Shown here: piece by piece, positions 19,961-28,651 of the stretch
How the letters are laid out: the number at the start of each line of letters is the position of its first letter
Numbering within the stretch: position 1 is the first letter of the stretch
Assembly (NCBI RefSeq): GCF_011765625.1
Contig: NZ_CP050313.1
Span: 3,654,501-3,718,500 of the forward strand
DNA: 64,000 nucleotides
Reading direction: 5' to 3'
From: Shewanella aestuarii
Lineage (GTDB): Bacteria; Pseudomonadota; Gammaproteobacteria; Enterobacterales; Shewanellaceae
The notes under the pieces: generated by a model
Seen by the model: only the letters and a program-made list of their open reading frames with translations
Database searches by the model: none
Told to the model about the DNA's origin: nothing
Translations under genes and position numbers: made by a program

Positions 19961-21642
19961 GTTTGCTTCTCCATTTGGTCCATCATCTCACAATTACTTG
20001 CCCCAGGCGGGACTAAAGGCCACACATTAAAGCTGTCGTCAATCGCCACATGCAGCATATAAGGGCCTTCGCTATTAAGCATGTCATCTAAAGCTTGCTC
20101 AACTTGTTCGGCACGGGTAATGGTTCGGCCCGGAATATCAAATGCTGATGCCATTAAGACAAAATTAGGGTTGTCGGATAAGTCGGTTTCGCTGTAACGC
20201 TCTTCAAAAAACAGCTGTTGCCATTGCTTAACCATACCCAGCTTTTGATTATCGATAAGTAAAATTTTAACCGGTAATTGACGACGTTTAATGGTCGTTA
20301 ACTCTTGCACATTCATCATAAATGAACCGTCGCCCGATACCGTTACGACTGTCGCATCAGGGCGGGCAACCTGAGCGCCAATAGCAGCAGGCAAACCAAA
20401 GCCCATTGTCCCAAGACCAGCGCTGGATAAATGATCTTCGGGACGACGGAACCACATATGCTGAGCGACCCACATCTGATGCTGACCCACATCACAACTA
20501 ACAACACTGTCTTCTGGTAGTTTATTGGCTAATCGCCTAAGCATGGCAGGGGCGTATATCAGCTCCCCAGGGTGATTGTAGTCCCATTGATGTTCGCGTG
20601 ACATGTCGGAAACAGTCTTACGCCAAGGTTCAATACTCATCTGGTCGACTAACGCGTCTGCCAATGCCGGTAATACTTGGCGCAACTCTGCGCTTATCGC
20701 GACGTCTGCGTGACGTAATTTGCCTAGTTCAGCGGCGTCAATATCTAAATGCACCACTTTGGCATGACTGGCAAAGCTAGCTAAGCGCCCTGTCACCCGA
20801 TCATCAAAACGAGCGCCAACCACAATTAATGCATCACATTCTTGTACAGCCAGGTTTGCCGCTTTGCCACCATGCATCCCCAACATACCAAGGTAACCAT
20901 CAGTGCCGTGAGCTATACTGCCAAGCCCTTTCAGAGTAGCCACTGAAGGTATCTGGGTTTGGTCGATAAATTGACGTAAATGACCCACAGCGCCAGCCAT
21001 ACCCACACCGCCTCCCACATACAGCATGGGCTTTTTAGCGTTTTTGATTAACTCAGCAGCGGCATGAATATCGGCTGAGTTAAAAGCAGGCTCAAGTTCT
21101 ACTGACTGTAAAGGCGTTTTGTAATCAAGCTCAGCCAGTTGTATATCTTTAGGAATATCGACTAATACAGGACCTGGGCGACCAGAGGCAGCAATTTCAA
21201 AGGCGCGATATAAAGTAGGAATAAGCTCATTGACATCAGTCACCATAAAACTGTGCTTGGTACATGAAAGCGACATACCCAACACATCGATTTCTTGAAA
21301 TGCGTCTGTGCCAATCACCGCCGTTGATACCTGACCGGTTATTGCTACTAATGGCACAGAATCTAATAGTGCGTCAGCAAGAGAGGTAATTAAATTGGTG
21401 GCACCAGGGCCTGAGGTTGCAAAACAAACGCCTGTTTTGCCACTGGCTCTGGCATAACCTAATGCGGCAAATGCAGCCCCTTGCTCATGACGACTAAGCA
21501 AATGCTCAACAGGGCTGCCATAGAGGGCATCATAAATTGGCATAATTGCGCCACCTGGGTAACCAAATACCGTGGTGGCACCATGCGCGGCTAACACTTT
21601 GATGACGGCATCTGCGCCTCTGATTTTCTGCCCTGCTTCCAT
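19957..21642 (-). CDS. ilvG: Acetolactate synthase 2 catalytic subunit
   Basis: Thiamine-diphosphate and FAD enzyme that condenses pyruvate with pyruvate or 2-oxobutanoate. Its 561 residues start with [23 protein letters not shown], contain the catalytic glutamate in [15 protein letters not shown] and the TPP/metal motif [14 protein letters not shown] near residue 442. The frame is intact, unlike the frameshifted ilvG of E. coli K-12. It is the first structural gene after the ilvL leader and attenuator. The ribosome site is weak. Confidence 0.96.
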   Translation of the reverse strand: MEAGQKIRGADAVIKVLAAHGATTVFGYPGGAIMPIYDALYGSPVEHLLSRHEQGAAFAALGYARASGKTGVCFATSGPGATNLITSLADALLDSVPLVAITGQVSTAVIGTDAFQEIDVLGMSLSCTKHSFMVTDVNELIPTLYRAFEIAASGRPGPVLVDIPKDIQLAELDYKTPLQSVELEPAFNSADIHAAAELIKNAKKPMLYVGGGVGMAGAVGHLRQFIDQTQIPSVATLKGLGSIAHGTDGYLGMLGMHGGKAANLAVQECDALIVVGARFDDRVTGRLASFASHAKVVHLDIDAAELGKLRHADVAISAELRQVLPALADALVDQMSIEPWRKTVSDMSREHQWDYNHPGELIYAPAMLRRLANKLPEDSVVSCDVGQHQMWVAQHMWFRRPEDHLSSAGLGTMGFGLPAAIGAQVARPDATVVTVSGDGSFMMNVQELTTIKRRQLPVKILLIDNQKLGMVKQWQQLFFEERYSETDLSDNPNFVLMASAFDIPGRTITRAEQVEQALDDMLNSEGPYMLHVAIDDSFNVWPLVPPGASNCEMMDQMEKQT

Positions 21643-21711
21643 ATCGTTATCTCTACTTATCGCAATTAAAAAATGTAATCCCTTGAATTGATTTTCATCA
21701 CACCATAAAAC

Positions 21712-21747
21712 AAAAAAACCCCCGGTCCTTTCAGAGCGGGGGTTTTG
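21712..21747 (-). terminator. ilv operon attenuator
   Basis: In the transcript the arms AAAACCCCCG and CGGGGGTTTT form a 10-bp stem with a 12-base loop and a T run, just before ilvG. The upstream arm's CCCCCGCT can instead pair exactly with AGCGGGGG inside the leader coding sequence (plus 21790-21797), giving a mutually exclusive antiterminator. Ribosome stalling at the Ile/Val/Leu codons would leave that segment free and favour read-through. Confidence 0.9.
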
Positions 21748-21762
21748 GTATTTTGATGACGA

Positions 21763-21858
21763 TTAGGTCAGTCGTTTTGCCAAATGCAGCCCCCGCTGTG
21801 ATTTAATAATCACCACGGTAATAATTGCAATAATGAGTAGGGCTGTTTGGTTAAACAT
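21763..21858 (-). CDS. ilvL: ilv leader peptide
   Basis: A 31-residue open frame starting MFNQTALLIIAIITVVIIKS and ending with LAKRLT. Thirteen residues are Ile, Leu or Val, including the runs LLII, AII and TVVII, which is the expected control-codon pattern for branched-chain attenuation. It ends 16 bases before the terminator hairpin. The peptide differs in sequence from E. coli IlvL but has the same layout. It is too short for usual gene finders. Confidence 0.88.
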   Translation of the reverse strand: MFNQTALLIIAIITVVIIKSQRGLHLAKRLT

Positions 21859-21912
21859 AATCGAACTGATTTCCTAAAAGTGTTGTTGAATTTCAACTGT
21901 GCAACAAGTGAT

Positions 21913-21941
21913 AACATAGATAGTTTACTTAACACAAGCAA
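21913..21941 (-). promoter_or_regulatory. Tentative promoter of the ilv operon
   Basis: On the minus strand TTGCTT and TATGTT are 17 bp apart, about 55 bp upstream of ilvL. The matches are modest (three and four of six). A small palindrome GTTGAA/TTCAAC lies between this site and ilvL. Confidence 0.3.
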
Positions 21942-22187
21942 AAATCGGTTTTGTAAAAAAAATTCAGCTTCCCTGCCGAGACAATGCAAACAACAAACTA
22001 AACATCTAGGGCTGTTCATAAATAGCAACAATCAACAACCTAGAAAAATTTGTTTGGGTGATATACCTGAAAATACCACCCTCATTGATGCCTGTCCGAC
22101 AACTCATGGTTAATCTTTTAACCTAAACTGAACAGGTACTACATCAGTACATTTTTACAAAAACTTTTTAAATAGACAGCCAACAAA
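21942..22187. other. Gap between the ilvL promoter region and ilvC
   Basis: No supported gene. A weak GTACT/AGTAC hairpin 3' of ilvC on the minus strand (around 22137-22151) may end ilvC transcription. Confidence 0.4.
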
Positions 22188-23669
22188 CTAGCTAGCTTCA
22201 ACAATACGCTTCATATCTGTCATGTAGCCACGAAGCTCAGCGCCAACAAACTCTACATCTGTATTGCGAATAGCCTCATTCACTTCAATTAAACGACGAT
22301 TATCAACACCATTTGAAGTAGATGATAAGCCTGCACCTAAAAACTCTGGTGACATGGCTTTTACATAATCAGTCAACAGCGGTACTGCGGCATGATTAAA
22401 TAAGTAACAACCATATTCAGCGGTATCTGAAATTACCACGTTCATTTCGTATAAACGTTTACGGGCAATCGTGTTAGCAATCAATGGTGTTTCATGTAAA
22501 GACTCATAGTAAGCTGACTCTTCAACAATACCTGCAGCCACCATAGTATCGAAGGCTAATTCAACACCGGCTTTGATCATCGCAACTAAGAAAATACCCT
22601 TATCGAAGTATTCTTGCTCATCAATATGCACATCCGAAACGGGGGCATTTTCAAATGCGGTTTCGTTAGTTTCAGCACGCCAGCGTAATAGATTGGCATC
22701 ATCATTTGCCCAGTCAGCCATCATAGTGCGAGAAAACTCACCACTGATAATGTCGTCCATGTGCTTTTCAAATAATGGCGCTAAAATCTCTTTCAATTCT
22801 TCAGCCATATCAAAGGCTTTAATTTTAGCTGGGTTTGATAAGCGGTCCATCATGTTAGTGATACCACCATGCTTCAATGCTTCAGTGACGGTTTCCCAAC
22901 CTTGCTGGATTAGCTTAGCGGCATAGCCTGGCTCAACTCCATCGGCAACCATTTTTTCGTAACCTAAAATAGCACCTGTTTGTAACATGCCACATAAAAT
23001 AGTTTGCTCACCCATTAAGTCAGACTTCACTTCAGCAATGAATGATGACAATAACACTCCAGCTCTATCACCACCGGTAGCACTAGCATAAGCTTTTGCA
23101 ATGTCTAATCCGTCACCGTTAGGATCATTTTCAGGGTGAACAGCAATCAGTGTTGGCACACCAAAACCACGCTTATATTCTTCACGCACTTCCGTGCCAG
23201 GGCACTTAGGCGCAACCATGATAACGGTAATATCAGGGCGAACTTGCATGCCTTCTTCAACAATATTAAAACCGTGCGAGTAAGATAATGTCGCACCTTG
23301 CTTCATTAGCGGCATAACTGTGTTTACTACGTCGGTATGTTGCTTATCTGGCGTTAGGTTTAATACTAAATCTGCAGCTGGAATCAGCTCTTCAAAGGTG
23401 CCCACCTTAAAACCGTTATCGGTGGCTTTTTGCCAAGATGCACGTTTTTCTGCAATGGCTTGAGGGCGTAATGCAAAAGAAATCTGTAAGCCTGAGTCAC
23501 GCATATTTAGACCTTGGTTAAGGCCTTGCGCACCACAACCTAAAATCACAATGTTCCAATCTTTAATATAATTGCAGCCGTCTAAAAATTCACTGCGGTC
23601 CATAAAGCGGCATTGAGCTAATTGGGCTAATTGCTGACGTAAATTCAAAGAGTTAAAATAGTTAGCCAT
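22188..23669 (-). CDS. ilvC: Ketol-acid reductoisomerase (NADP+), class II
   Basis: NADPH- and magnesium-dependent enzyme that isomerises and reduces acetolactate and acetohydroxybutyrate. The 493-residue size is the long class II form, as in E. coli (491). The nucleotide-binding glycine motif GCGAQG is at residues 44-49 after [10 protein letters not shown] choose the ATG at [14 protein letters not shown], with AGGTGG upstream; a GTG four codons earlier is less likely. It is transcribed away from ilvY with operator-like palindromes between them, so activation by IlvY with its substrate as inducer is expected. Confidence 0.96.
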   Translation of the reverse strand: MANYFNSLNLRQQLAQLAQCRFMDRSEFLDGCNYIKDWNIVILGCGAQGLNQGLNMRDSGLQISFALRPQAIAEKRASWQKATDNGFKVGTFEELIPAADLVLNLTPDKQHTDVVNTVMPLMKQGATLSYSHGFNIVEEGMQVRPDITVIMVAPKCPGTEVREEYKRGFGVPTLIAVHPENDPNGDGLDIAKAYASATGGDRAGVLLSSFIAEVKSDLMGEQTILCGMLQTGAILGYEKMVADGVEPGYAAKLIQQGWETVTEALKHGGITNMMDRLSNPAKIKAFDMAEELKEILAPLFEKHMDDIISGEFSRTMMADWANDDANLLRWRAETNETAFENAPVSDVHIDEQEYFDKGIFLVAMIKAGVELAFDTMVAAGIVEESAYYESLHETPLIANTIARKRLYEMNVVISDTAEYGCYLFNHAAVPLLTDYVKAMSPEFLGAGLSSTSNGVDNRRLIEVNEAIRNTDVEFVGAELRGYMTDMKRIVEAS

Positions 23670-23750
23670 CTGATATACCACCTATACAATTCAGAAATTT
23701 GACACTCAACATTTTGACGATTCAGACCATCAAAAGTTGTGATTGAAATC

Positions 23751-23839
23751 ACTATAGCGCAAGCTTTAGATTGCTTAAAATGATATATTTGACATTTGTT
23801 ATTGCAATATGTGAAATGGTATAGTTTGCTGTAGCAAAC
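23751..23839. promoter_or_regulatory. ilvC/ilvY divergent promoter region with IlvY-type operators
   Basis: The 202-bp gap contains several TTGC/GCAA dyads: GCAA...TTGC around 23759-23774, ATTGCAAT at 23801-23808, and the perfect GTTTGCT-GT-AGCAAAC at 23824-23839. A minus-strand TATAGT (23751-23756) with a poor -35 suits an activator-dependent ilvC promoter. On the plus strand TTGTTA and TATAGT 18 bp apart could drive ilvY, with the last palindrome overlapping its -10, which fits autorepression. Site identity is by analogy with E. coli. Confidence 0.6.
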
Positions 23840-23871
23840 AACATAAATATTAAGCTGCTATATGAGGTGCT

Positions 23872-24744
23872 ATGGATATTCGATCGCTAAAACTTTATCT
23901 GCATTTATGCAATAGTTTGCATTTTGCCAAAACAGCCGAGCAAACCCATGTCAGCCCATCAACATTAAGCCGGGCTATGCAGCGTCTTGAAGAAGAAGTG
24001 GGCAGTAAATTACTGGAACGGGATAATCGCAGTGTTAGCCTCACCCATGCTGGCACTGAATTTAAACGCTTTGCGGAACAAACCTTATCGGAATGGACAC
24101 AGCTCAAACAGCGAATTGATCCACAGCAAAATGTGTTGCGCGGCAGGCTGAATTTATTTTGCTCTGTTACCGCAGCATATAGTCATTTACCTAGCTTGCT
24201 AGATAGATTCCGTCGTGAACATCCCCATGTAGAAATCACTCTAACCACCGGTGACCCAGCTAACTCAATTAACGAAGTACAACAAAACCGTGCCGATATT
24301 GCCATTATGGCCTTACCCGAAACCTTAGCGCCCACCTTACACTTTAGTAAAATAGACCATGTTCCATTATCGATTATTGCACCGACCATGCCTTGCCAAG
24401 TTCAGCAAATGGTTAACCAAGAAAACATTAACTGGGAGGCACTACCGTTTATTATTCCTGACCATGGACCAGGGCGTCGCCGTGTGGATAACTGGTTTAA
24501 GCAAATGGGATTTAAGCCTAATATCTATGCTCAAGTGTCTGGGCAAGAAGCCATTGCCTCAATGGTCGCGTTAGGTTGTGGCGTGGGTATTAGCCCTGAA
24601 GTCGTCATTCAAAACAGTCCTGTGCGTGGACGCATCCAACTTATAGCCTCGCCCATTGAAATCCCCGGATTTATTTTAGGTTGTTGCTGTAAAGAGAAAC
24701 GCACTGATGATCCGCTAATCAATGCTTTTTTACAGGTAATATAA
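23872..24744 (+). CDS. ilvY: LysR-type activator of ilvC
   Basis: A 290-residue LysR-family regulator. The N-terminal winged helix-turn-helix includes FAKTAEQTHVSPSTLSRAMQRLEEEVGSKLLERDNRSVSLT. The C-terminal half is the effector-binding domain, which in IlvY senses acetolactate or acetohydroxybutyrate. GAGGT precedes the ATG. Its divergent position to ilvC is the main reason for the specific name. Confidence 0.93.
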   Translation: MDIRSLKLYLHLCNSLHFAKTAEQTHVSPSTLSRAMQRLEEEVGSKLLERDNRSVSLTHAGTEFKRFAEQTLSEWTQLKQRIDPQQNVLRGRLNLFCSVTAAYSHLPSLLDRFRREHPHVEITLTTGDPANSINEVQQNRADIAIMALPETLAPTLHFSKIDHVPLSIIAPTMPCQVQQMVNQENINWEALPFIIPDHGPGRRRVDNWFKQMGFKPNIYAQVSGQEAIASMVALGCGVGISPEVVIQNSPVRGRIQLIASPIEIPGFILGCCCKEKRTDDPLINAFLQVI

Positions 24745-24758
24745 CCTCGACCAATAAA

Positions 24759-24785
24759 TCGCCTTTAGAGTAAACCTGAAGGCGA
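24759..24785 (+). terminator. Hairpin after ilvY
   Basis: The arms TCGCCTT/AAGGCGA lie 14 bp past the stop codon, with no T run. The remaining ~235 bp before comM show no gene. Confidence 0.35.
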
Positions 24786-25020
24786 AAGCATCAATCCGTG
24801 CAGTAAAGTTAAAGCATAATGATGAGTATGCTCGACTAAATTTAACAGTTAAGGTTGGCCTAACATATTTACTCACTAACACGCCTAATAACCCCAAACA
24901 CACCAATTAAAAAATATTAGGCTACACTTAGACAGGCATTTATCGATACCGATAAATCAAGTCACTCACCAGCAAATTAAAACATCCTCAGGATCAGGAT
25001 ATAAACAAAAGGATTTGTTA

Positions 25021-26544
25021 ATGGCAATTGCCTGCGTAAACACCCGCGCCTGTTGTGGCGTAGAAGCCCCCAAAGTCACCGTTGAGGTTCATCTGAGCAA
25101 TGGATTACCCGCTTTTAATTTAGTGGGACTGCCCGAAACGTCTGTCAGAGAAGCAAAAGAAAGAGTTCGCAGTGCATTGATCAATGCCGGATTTGAAATG
25201 CCACAGCGACGAATTACCATCAACCTTGCGCCTGCTGATTTACCAAAACAAGGGGGACGATACGATTTACCCATTGCTATTGGTATTTTAGCCGCCTCAG
25301 GACAAATTCCTAGTCAACACCTCAATCAATATGAATTTATTGGAGAGCTTGCCTTATCAGGCCAAATTAGGCCCTGCGCTGGTATTTTGCCGGCAATTAT
25401 AGCGGCTAAAAGTCAGCACCATCACTTGTTTATGCCATTGGATAATCGCTATGAAGCCGAATTAGTAGGCTATCAGCACTGCTATTTTGTCAGTCATTTA
25501 CAACATCTAGCCGCTTTTATGCATGGCCAATCGGAGTTACCTAGATTAGATAATTTACCGCAATGGATTGAGGATGAACCCGAAGATGATCGCTATCTCT
25601 GTATGAGCGAAGTGATTGGCCAGCATCAAGCCAAGCATGCACTAGAAATTGCAGCCGCCGGTGGCCACAATATGTTAATGCTGGGTCCGCCAGGTACAGG
25701 TAAGTCCATGTTAGCCAATCGTATTATCCCTTTAATGCCCAAGTTATCTTATGAAGAAGCCATTGAAGTGGCCGCCATTCATTCGGTTGCGGCATTAACA
25801 ATTAAACCGCACAATTTTTTAAATCGACCGTTTCGTGCACCACATCATACTTGCTCATCAATATCGTTAGTGGGCGGAGGAAGCCACCCCAAACCCGGCG
25901 AGATATCGCTAGCACATCGCGGGATTCTTTTTTTAGATGAAATAGCCGAATTTCCAAGAAAAGTACTCGACTGTTTACGTGAGCCAATGGAAACCGGCGA
26001 AGTCGTTATATCAAGGGCGGCAGCAAAGCTAACTTTTTCAAGCCGCTTTCAATTAATTGCCGCAATGAACCCTAGTCCTTGCGGCGACACCGAACATGCC
26101 AGAGCCACCCCGGATCAAATTATGCGTTATTTATCGCGCTTGTCAGGACCTTTTTTAGATCGCTTTGATTTAACCATTGATGTACCCAAATTGCCGGCGG
26201 GTTCGTTAACTCAAAATCACACAGCAACTGAAACCAGCGCGACCATTGCCAAACGAGTACAACTTGCCCGAGATCTGCAATTACAGCGAAGTGGCGTGTT
26301 AAATAGTGAATTAAGCCCAAAACAATTAAAACAACACAGTGGGATCAGCCAAAACGACTTAGCATTTCTAGAACAAAGTGTTGTGAAATTAGGCTTATCA
26401 GTACGCAGCTTTCATCGGATCCAGCGCGTTGCTCGTAGCATTGCTGATTTACAAAACAGCGTGAATACTGACCGTAGTCATATCGCTCAAGCATTAGGTT
26501 ATCGCGCCATGGACAGGCTACTAGCAAGTTTAAGTCGACAATAG
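25021..26544 (+). CDS. comM: ComM/YifB AAA+ protein (Mg-chelatase-like)
   Basis: A 507-residue AAA+ ATPase of the YifB/ComM family. In naturally competent bacteria ComM is a branch-migration helicase that helps integrate transforming DNA. An N-terminal Lon-like domain spans ~20-170. Walker A (GPPGTGKS) is near residues 222-229, Walker B within HRGILFLDEIAEF near 300, and a C-terminal Mg-chelatase domain follows. AAAAGGA stands seven bases before the ATG; a TTG two codons upstream is unlikely. In E. coli yifB lies next to ilvL, so the neighbourhood is conserved. Confidence 0.94.
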   Translation: MAIACVNTRACCGVEAPKVTVEVHLSNGLPAFNLVGLPETSVREAKERVRSALINAGFEMPQRRITINLAPADLPKQGGRYDLPIAIGILAASGQIPSQHLNQYEFIGELALSGQIRPCAGILPAIIAAKSQHHHLFMPLDNRYEAELVGYQHCYFVSHLQHLAAFMHGQSELPRLDNLPQWIEDEPEDDRYLCMSEVIGQHQAKHALEIAAAGGHNMLMLGPPGTGKSMLANRIIPLMPKLSYEEAIEVAAIHSVAALTIKPHNFLNRPFRAPHHTCSSISLVGGGSHPKPGEISLAHRGILFLDEIAEFPRKVLDCLREPMETGEVVISRAAAKLTFSSRFQLIAAMNPSPCGDTEHARATPDQIMRYLSRLSGPFLDRFDLTIDVPKLPAGSLTQNHTATETSATIAKRVQLARDLQLQRSGVLNSELSPKQLKQHSGISQNDLAFLEQSVVKLGLSVRSFHRIQRVARSIADLQNSVNTDRSHIAQALGYRAMDRLLASLSRQ

Positions 26545-26619
26545 CAAAATTAAAACCACTACCGATTGAGCAAATGCCCATCTACGAGTAACATAGGTCT
26601 CCATTTATAGGAGGGGTAA

Positions 26620-27555
26620 ATGTCGTTGTTTTCGCAAATAAAAGGATCTTTAGCATTCTTATGCTATGTCATTAATACACTCTTTTGGGTTATTCCTATC
26701 TTAACTTTTGGAATAATAAAGCTTATTCCTTTGAATTGGATTGATAAGGTTTGTAGTTACGTGGTCGACCATTGTGCCTCGGCATGGATAAGTGTTAACA
26801 CCTTGACTGAAAAGCTGTTTCATCCCGTAAAATTTGAAGTGACTGGCTCTAACGACTTTGATAAAAAGCAATGGTATATGGTAATTGCTAATCATCAATC
26901 ATGGGTTGATATTTTAGTCTTACAACGCCTACTCAATGGAAAAATTCCGTTCCTAAAGTTCTTTCTCAAACAGCAATTGTTATATGTGCCAGTGCTCGGG
27001 TTAGCTTGGTGGGCGCTTGATTTTCCATTTATGCGCCGTTACAGCAACGCAAAACTGCGAAAAAACCCAAAACTAAAAGGCAAAGATATTGAAATAACCC
27101 GCAAAGCCTGCGAAAAATTCAAAACAAAGCCAGTAAGCGTTATGAACTTTGTCGAAGGCACTCGAATAAACCCTACTAAGCATCAAAAACAAGATTCGCC
27201 ATATCAACATTTATTAAAACCCAAAGCTGGGGGGATGGCTTTCGCTTTATCCGCCATGGGTGAACATATTAATAAGTTAGTCAATGTTACTATTTACTAT
27301 CCCGAAAAAGTGCCATCTTTTTGGGAATACTTATGCGGTCAAACCAAGCATATTAAAGTTGATATTCAAATCAGTGACATTCCAACAAGGATGCGCGGAG
27401 ATTATATTAATGATCGCCAATTTAAAATTGATTTTCAGGAACAATTAAATCAAATCTGGCAGCAAAAAGATCAGCAATTAACTCAATTTAAACAAAGCTC
27501 TGCTATCGATATAGTTAAGGTTTCAAAAAGCACTCAAGCAAAGCAAAAAGGATAA
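26620..27555 (+). CDS. Membrane-anchored PlsC-type acyltransferase (YihG-like), copy 1
   Basis: A 311-residue membrane enzyme of the lysophospholipid acyltransferase superfamily. An N-terminal hydrophobic stretch (~8-35) is followed by the catalytic NHQSWVD motif (HX4D) near residue 90 and the substrate-binding FVEGTR near 179. It probably acylates lysophosphatidic acid or a related lysolipid. AGGAGG gives a strong start. Five bases separate it from a second, similar enzyme, so the two form an operon created by duplication. E. coli has a single yihG near dsbA; the yihG assignment is by family. Confidence 0.87.
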   Translation: MSLFSQIKGSLAFLCYVINTLFWVIPILTFGIIKLIPLNWIDKVCSYVVDHCASAWISVNTLTEKLFHPVKFEVTGSNDFDKKQWYMVIANHQSWVDILVLQRLLNGKIPFLKFFLKQQLLYVPVLGLAWWALDFPFMRRYSNAKLRKNPKLKGKDIEITRKACEKFKTKPVSVMNFVEGTRINPTKHQKQDSPYQHLLKPKAGGMAFALSAMGEHINKLVNVTIYYPEKVPSFWEYLCGQTKHIKVDIQISDIPTRMRGDYINDRQFKIDFQEQLNQIWQQKDQQLTQFKQSSAIDIVKVSKSTQAKQKG

Positions 27556-27560
27556 AGTCG

Positions 27561-28511
27561 ATGCTATCGTTTTTACCAGGCCCAATATTATTTACTATTA
27601 GCCTGACATTACTCATTATAAATACCACTATATGGGGCTCATTGCTGACGATTGGCGGCATCATTAAACTACTACTTCCCATTAAAACGGTGCGACTTGG
27701 ATTATCGCATATCATGAACCGATTCATGTGGTGCTGGGCTGTTTGTAATGGTGGGATTTTAGCGCTAATTTCAAAAATGGAATGGGACGTTGAAGGTTTA
27801 GAACAGCTAGACAAAAATGGTTGGTACTTATTAATTAGCAATCATATCAGTGGTTTTGACATTGCTGCACAAACCTATTTACTTCGAAACCATATCCCAA
27901 TGCTAAAGTTTTTTCTAAAAAAAGAACTGTTATATGTTCCTATTATGGGACTTGGCTGCTGGGCGCTAGACATGCCCTTTATGCATCGCACTAGCCCTGC
28001 TAAATTAAAGAAAAACCCCAAGTTAAAGGGCAAAGATTTGGCCACAACACGTAAAGCATGCGAACGCTTTAAGCACTTGCCCACCTCTATCATTAACTAT
28101 GTAGAAGGTAGCCGCTTTACTCAAGAAAAGCAGCAACGCCAACAATCACCTTACCAACATTTATTACGCGCTAAAGCTGGCGGTATCGCATTTACCTTGT
28201 CTGCAATGGGTGAGCAATTTACCAACCTACTGAACATCACCCTAGTTTACCCTGACTCAACCCCTGACGAAGATGTGTTGTTTGGTGTCATGAACGGGCG
28301 GGTGAGAAAAGTCGTAATGAAAGTTGAAGTTTTGCCTGTACCACAGGTTGACGCTAAAGCTTATTTCTCTCAAGCCGATTACCGAGTAGACTTTCAACGC
28401 TGGTTAAATGATCTTTGGTTAGAGAAAGATAAACAAATCCAAAGTATTATGCTGCAATACACCAATGAGAAAATGGCACAATCAGACACAAAAAACACAC
28501 AGCACCATTAA
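27561..28511 (+). CDS. Membrane-anchored PlsC-type acyltransferase (YihG-like), copy 2
   Basis: A 316-residue paralogue of the preceding gene. It shares KFFLKKELLYVPIMGLGCWALDMPF-like central sequence, the phrase KNPKLKGKD, an HX4D motif as NHISGFD near residue 95 and YVEGSR near 184. Two hydrophobic segments lie at the N-terminus. The HX4D and EGSR boxes are intact, so it is likely active. AAAGGA in the end of copy 1 serves as its ribosome site. The substrate difference between the copies is unknown. Confidence 0.87.
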   Translation: MLSFLPGPILFTISLTLLIINTTIWGSLLTIGGIIKLLLPIKTVRLGLSHIMNRFMWCWAVCNGGILALISKMEWDVEGLEQLDKNGWYLLISNHISGFDIAAQTYLLRNHIPMLKFFLKKELLYVPIMGLGCWALDMPFMHRTSPAKLKKNPKLKGKDLATTRKACERFKHLPTSIINYVEGSRFTQEKQQRQQSPYQHLLRAKAGGIAFTLSAMGEQFTNLLNITLVYPDSTPDEDVLFGVMNGRVRKVVMKVEVLPVPQVDAKAYFSQADYRVDFQRWLNDLWLEKDKQIQSIMLQYTNEKMAQSDTKNTQHH

Positions 28512-28651
28512 TAATCTGAACTATAATCTGAGTCAGCTAGCTCATGATCACATTTGTATGTCGTCGATTGATTAATAATTGAATTTTCAATGCTTCTAAA
28601 AATAGTATTGAAAATTTAGCAAAGATAAAAAATATAAACCAAAGGTGTCGT

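Noticed and set aside
21847..22113. 88-codon plus-strand frame in the ilvL/ilvC gap
   Set aside because: Antisense to ilvL and its promoter region, low-complexity polar sequence, no ribosome site.
22573..22926. 117-codon frame antisense to ilvC
   Set aside because: Shadow frame over highly conserved ilvC codons.
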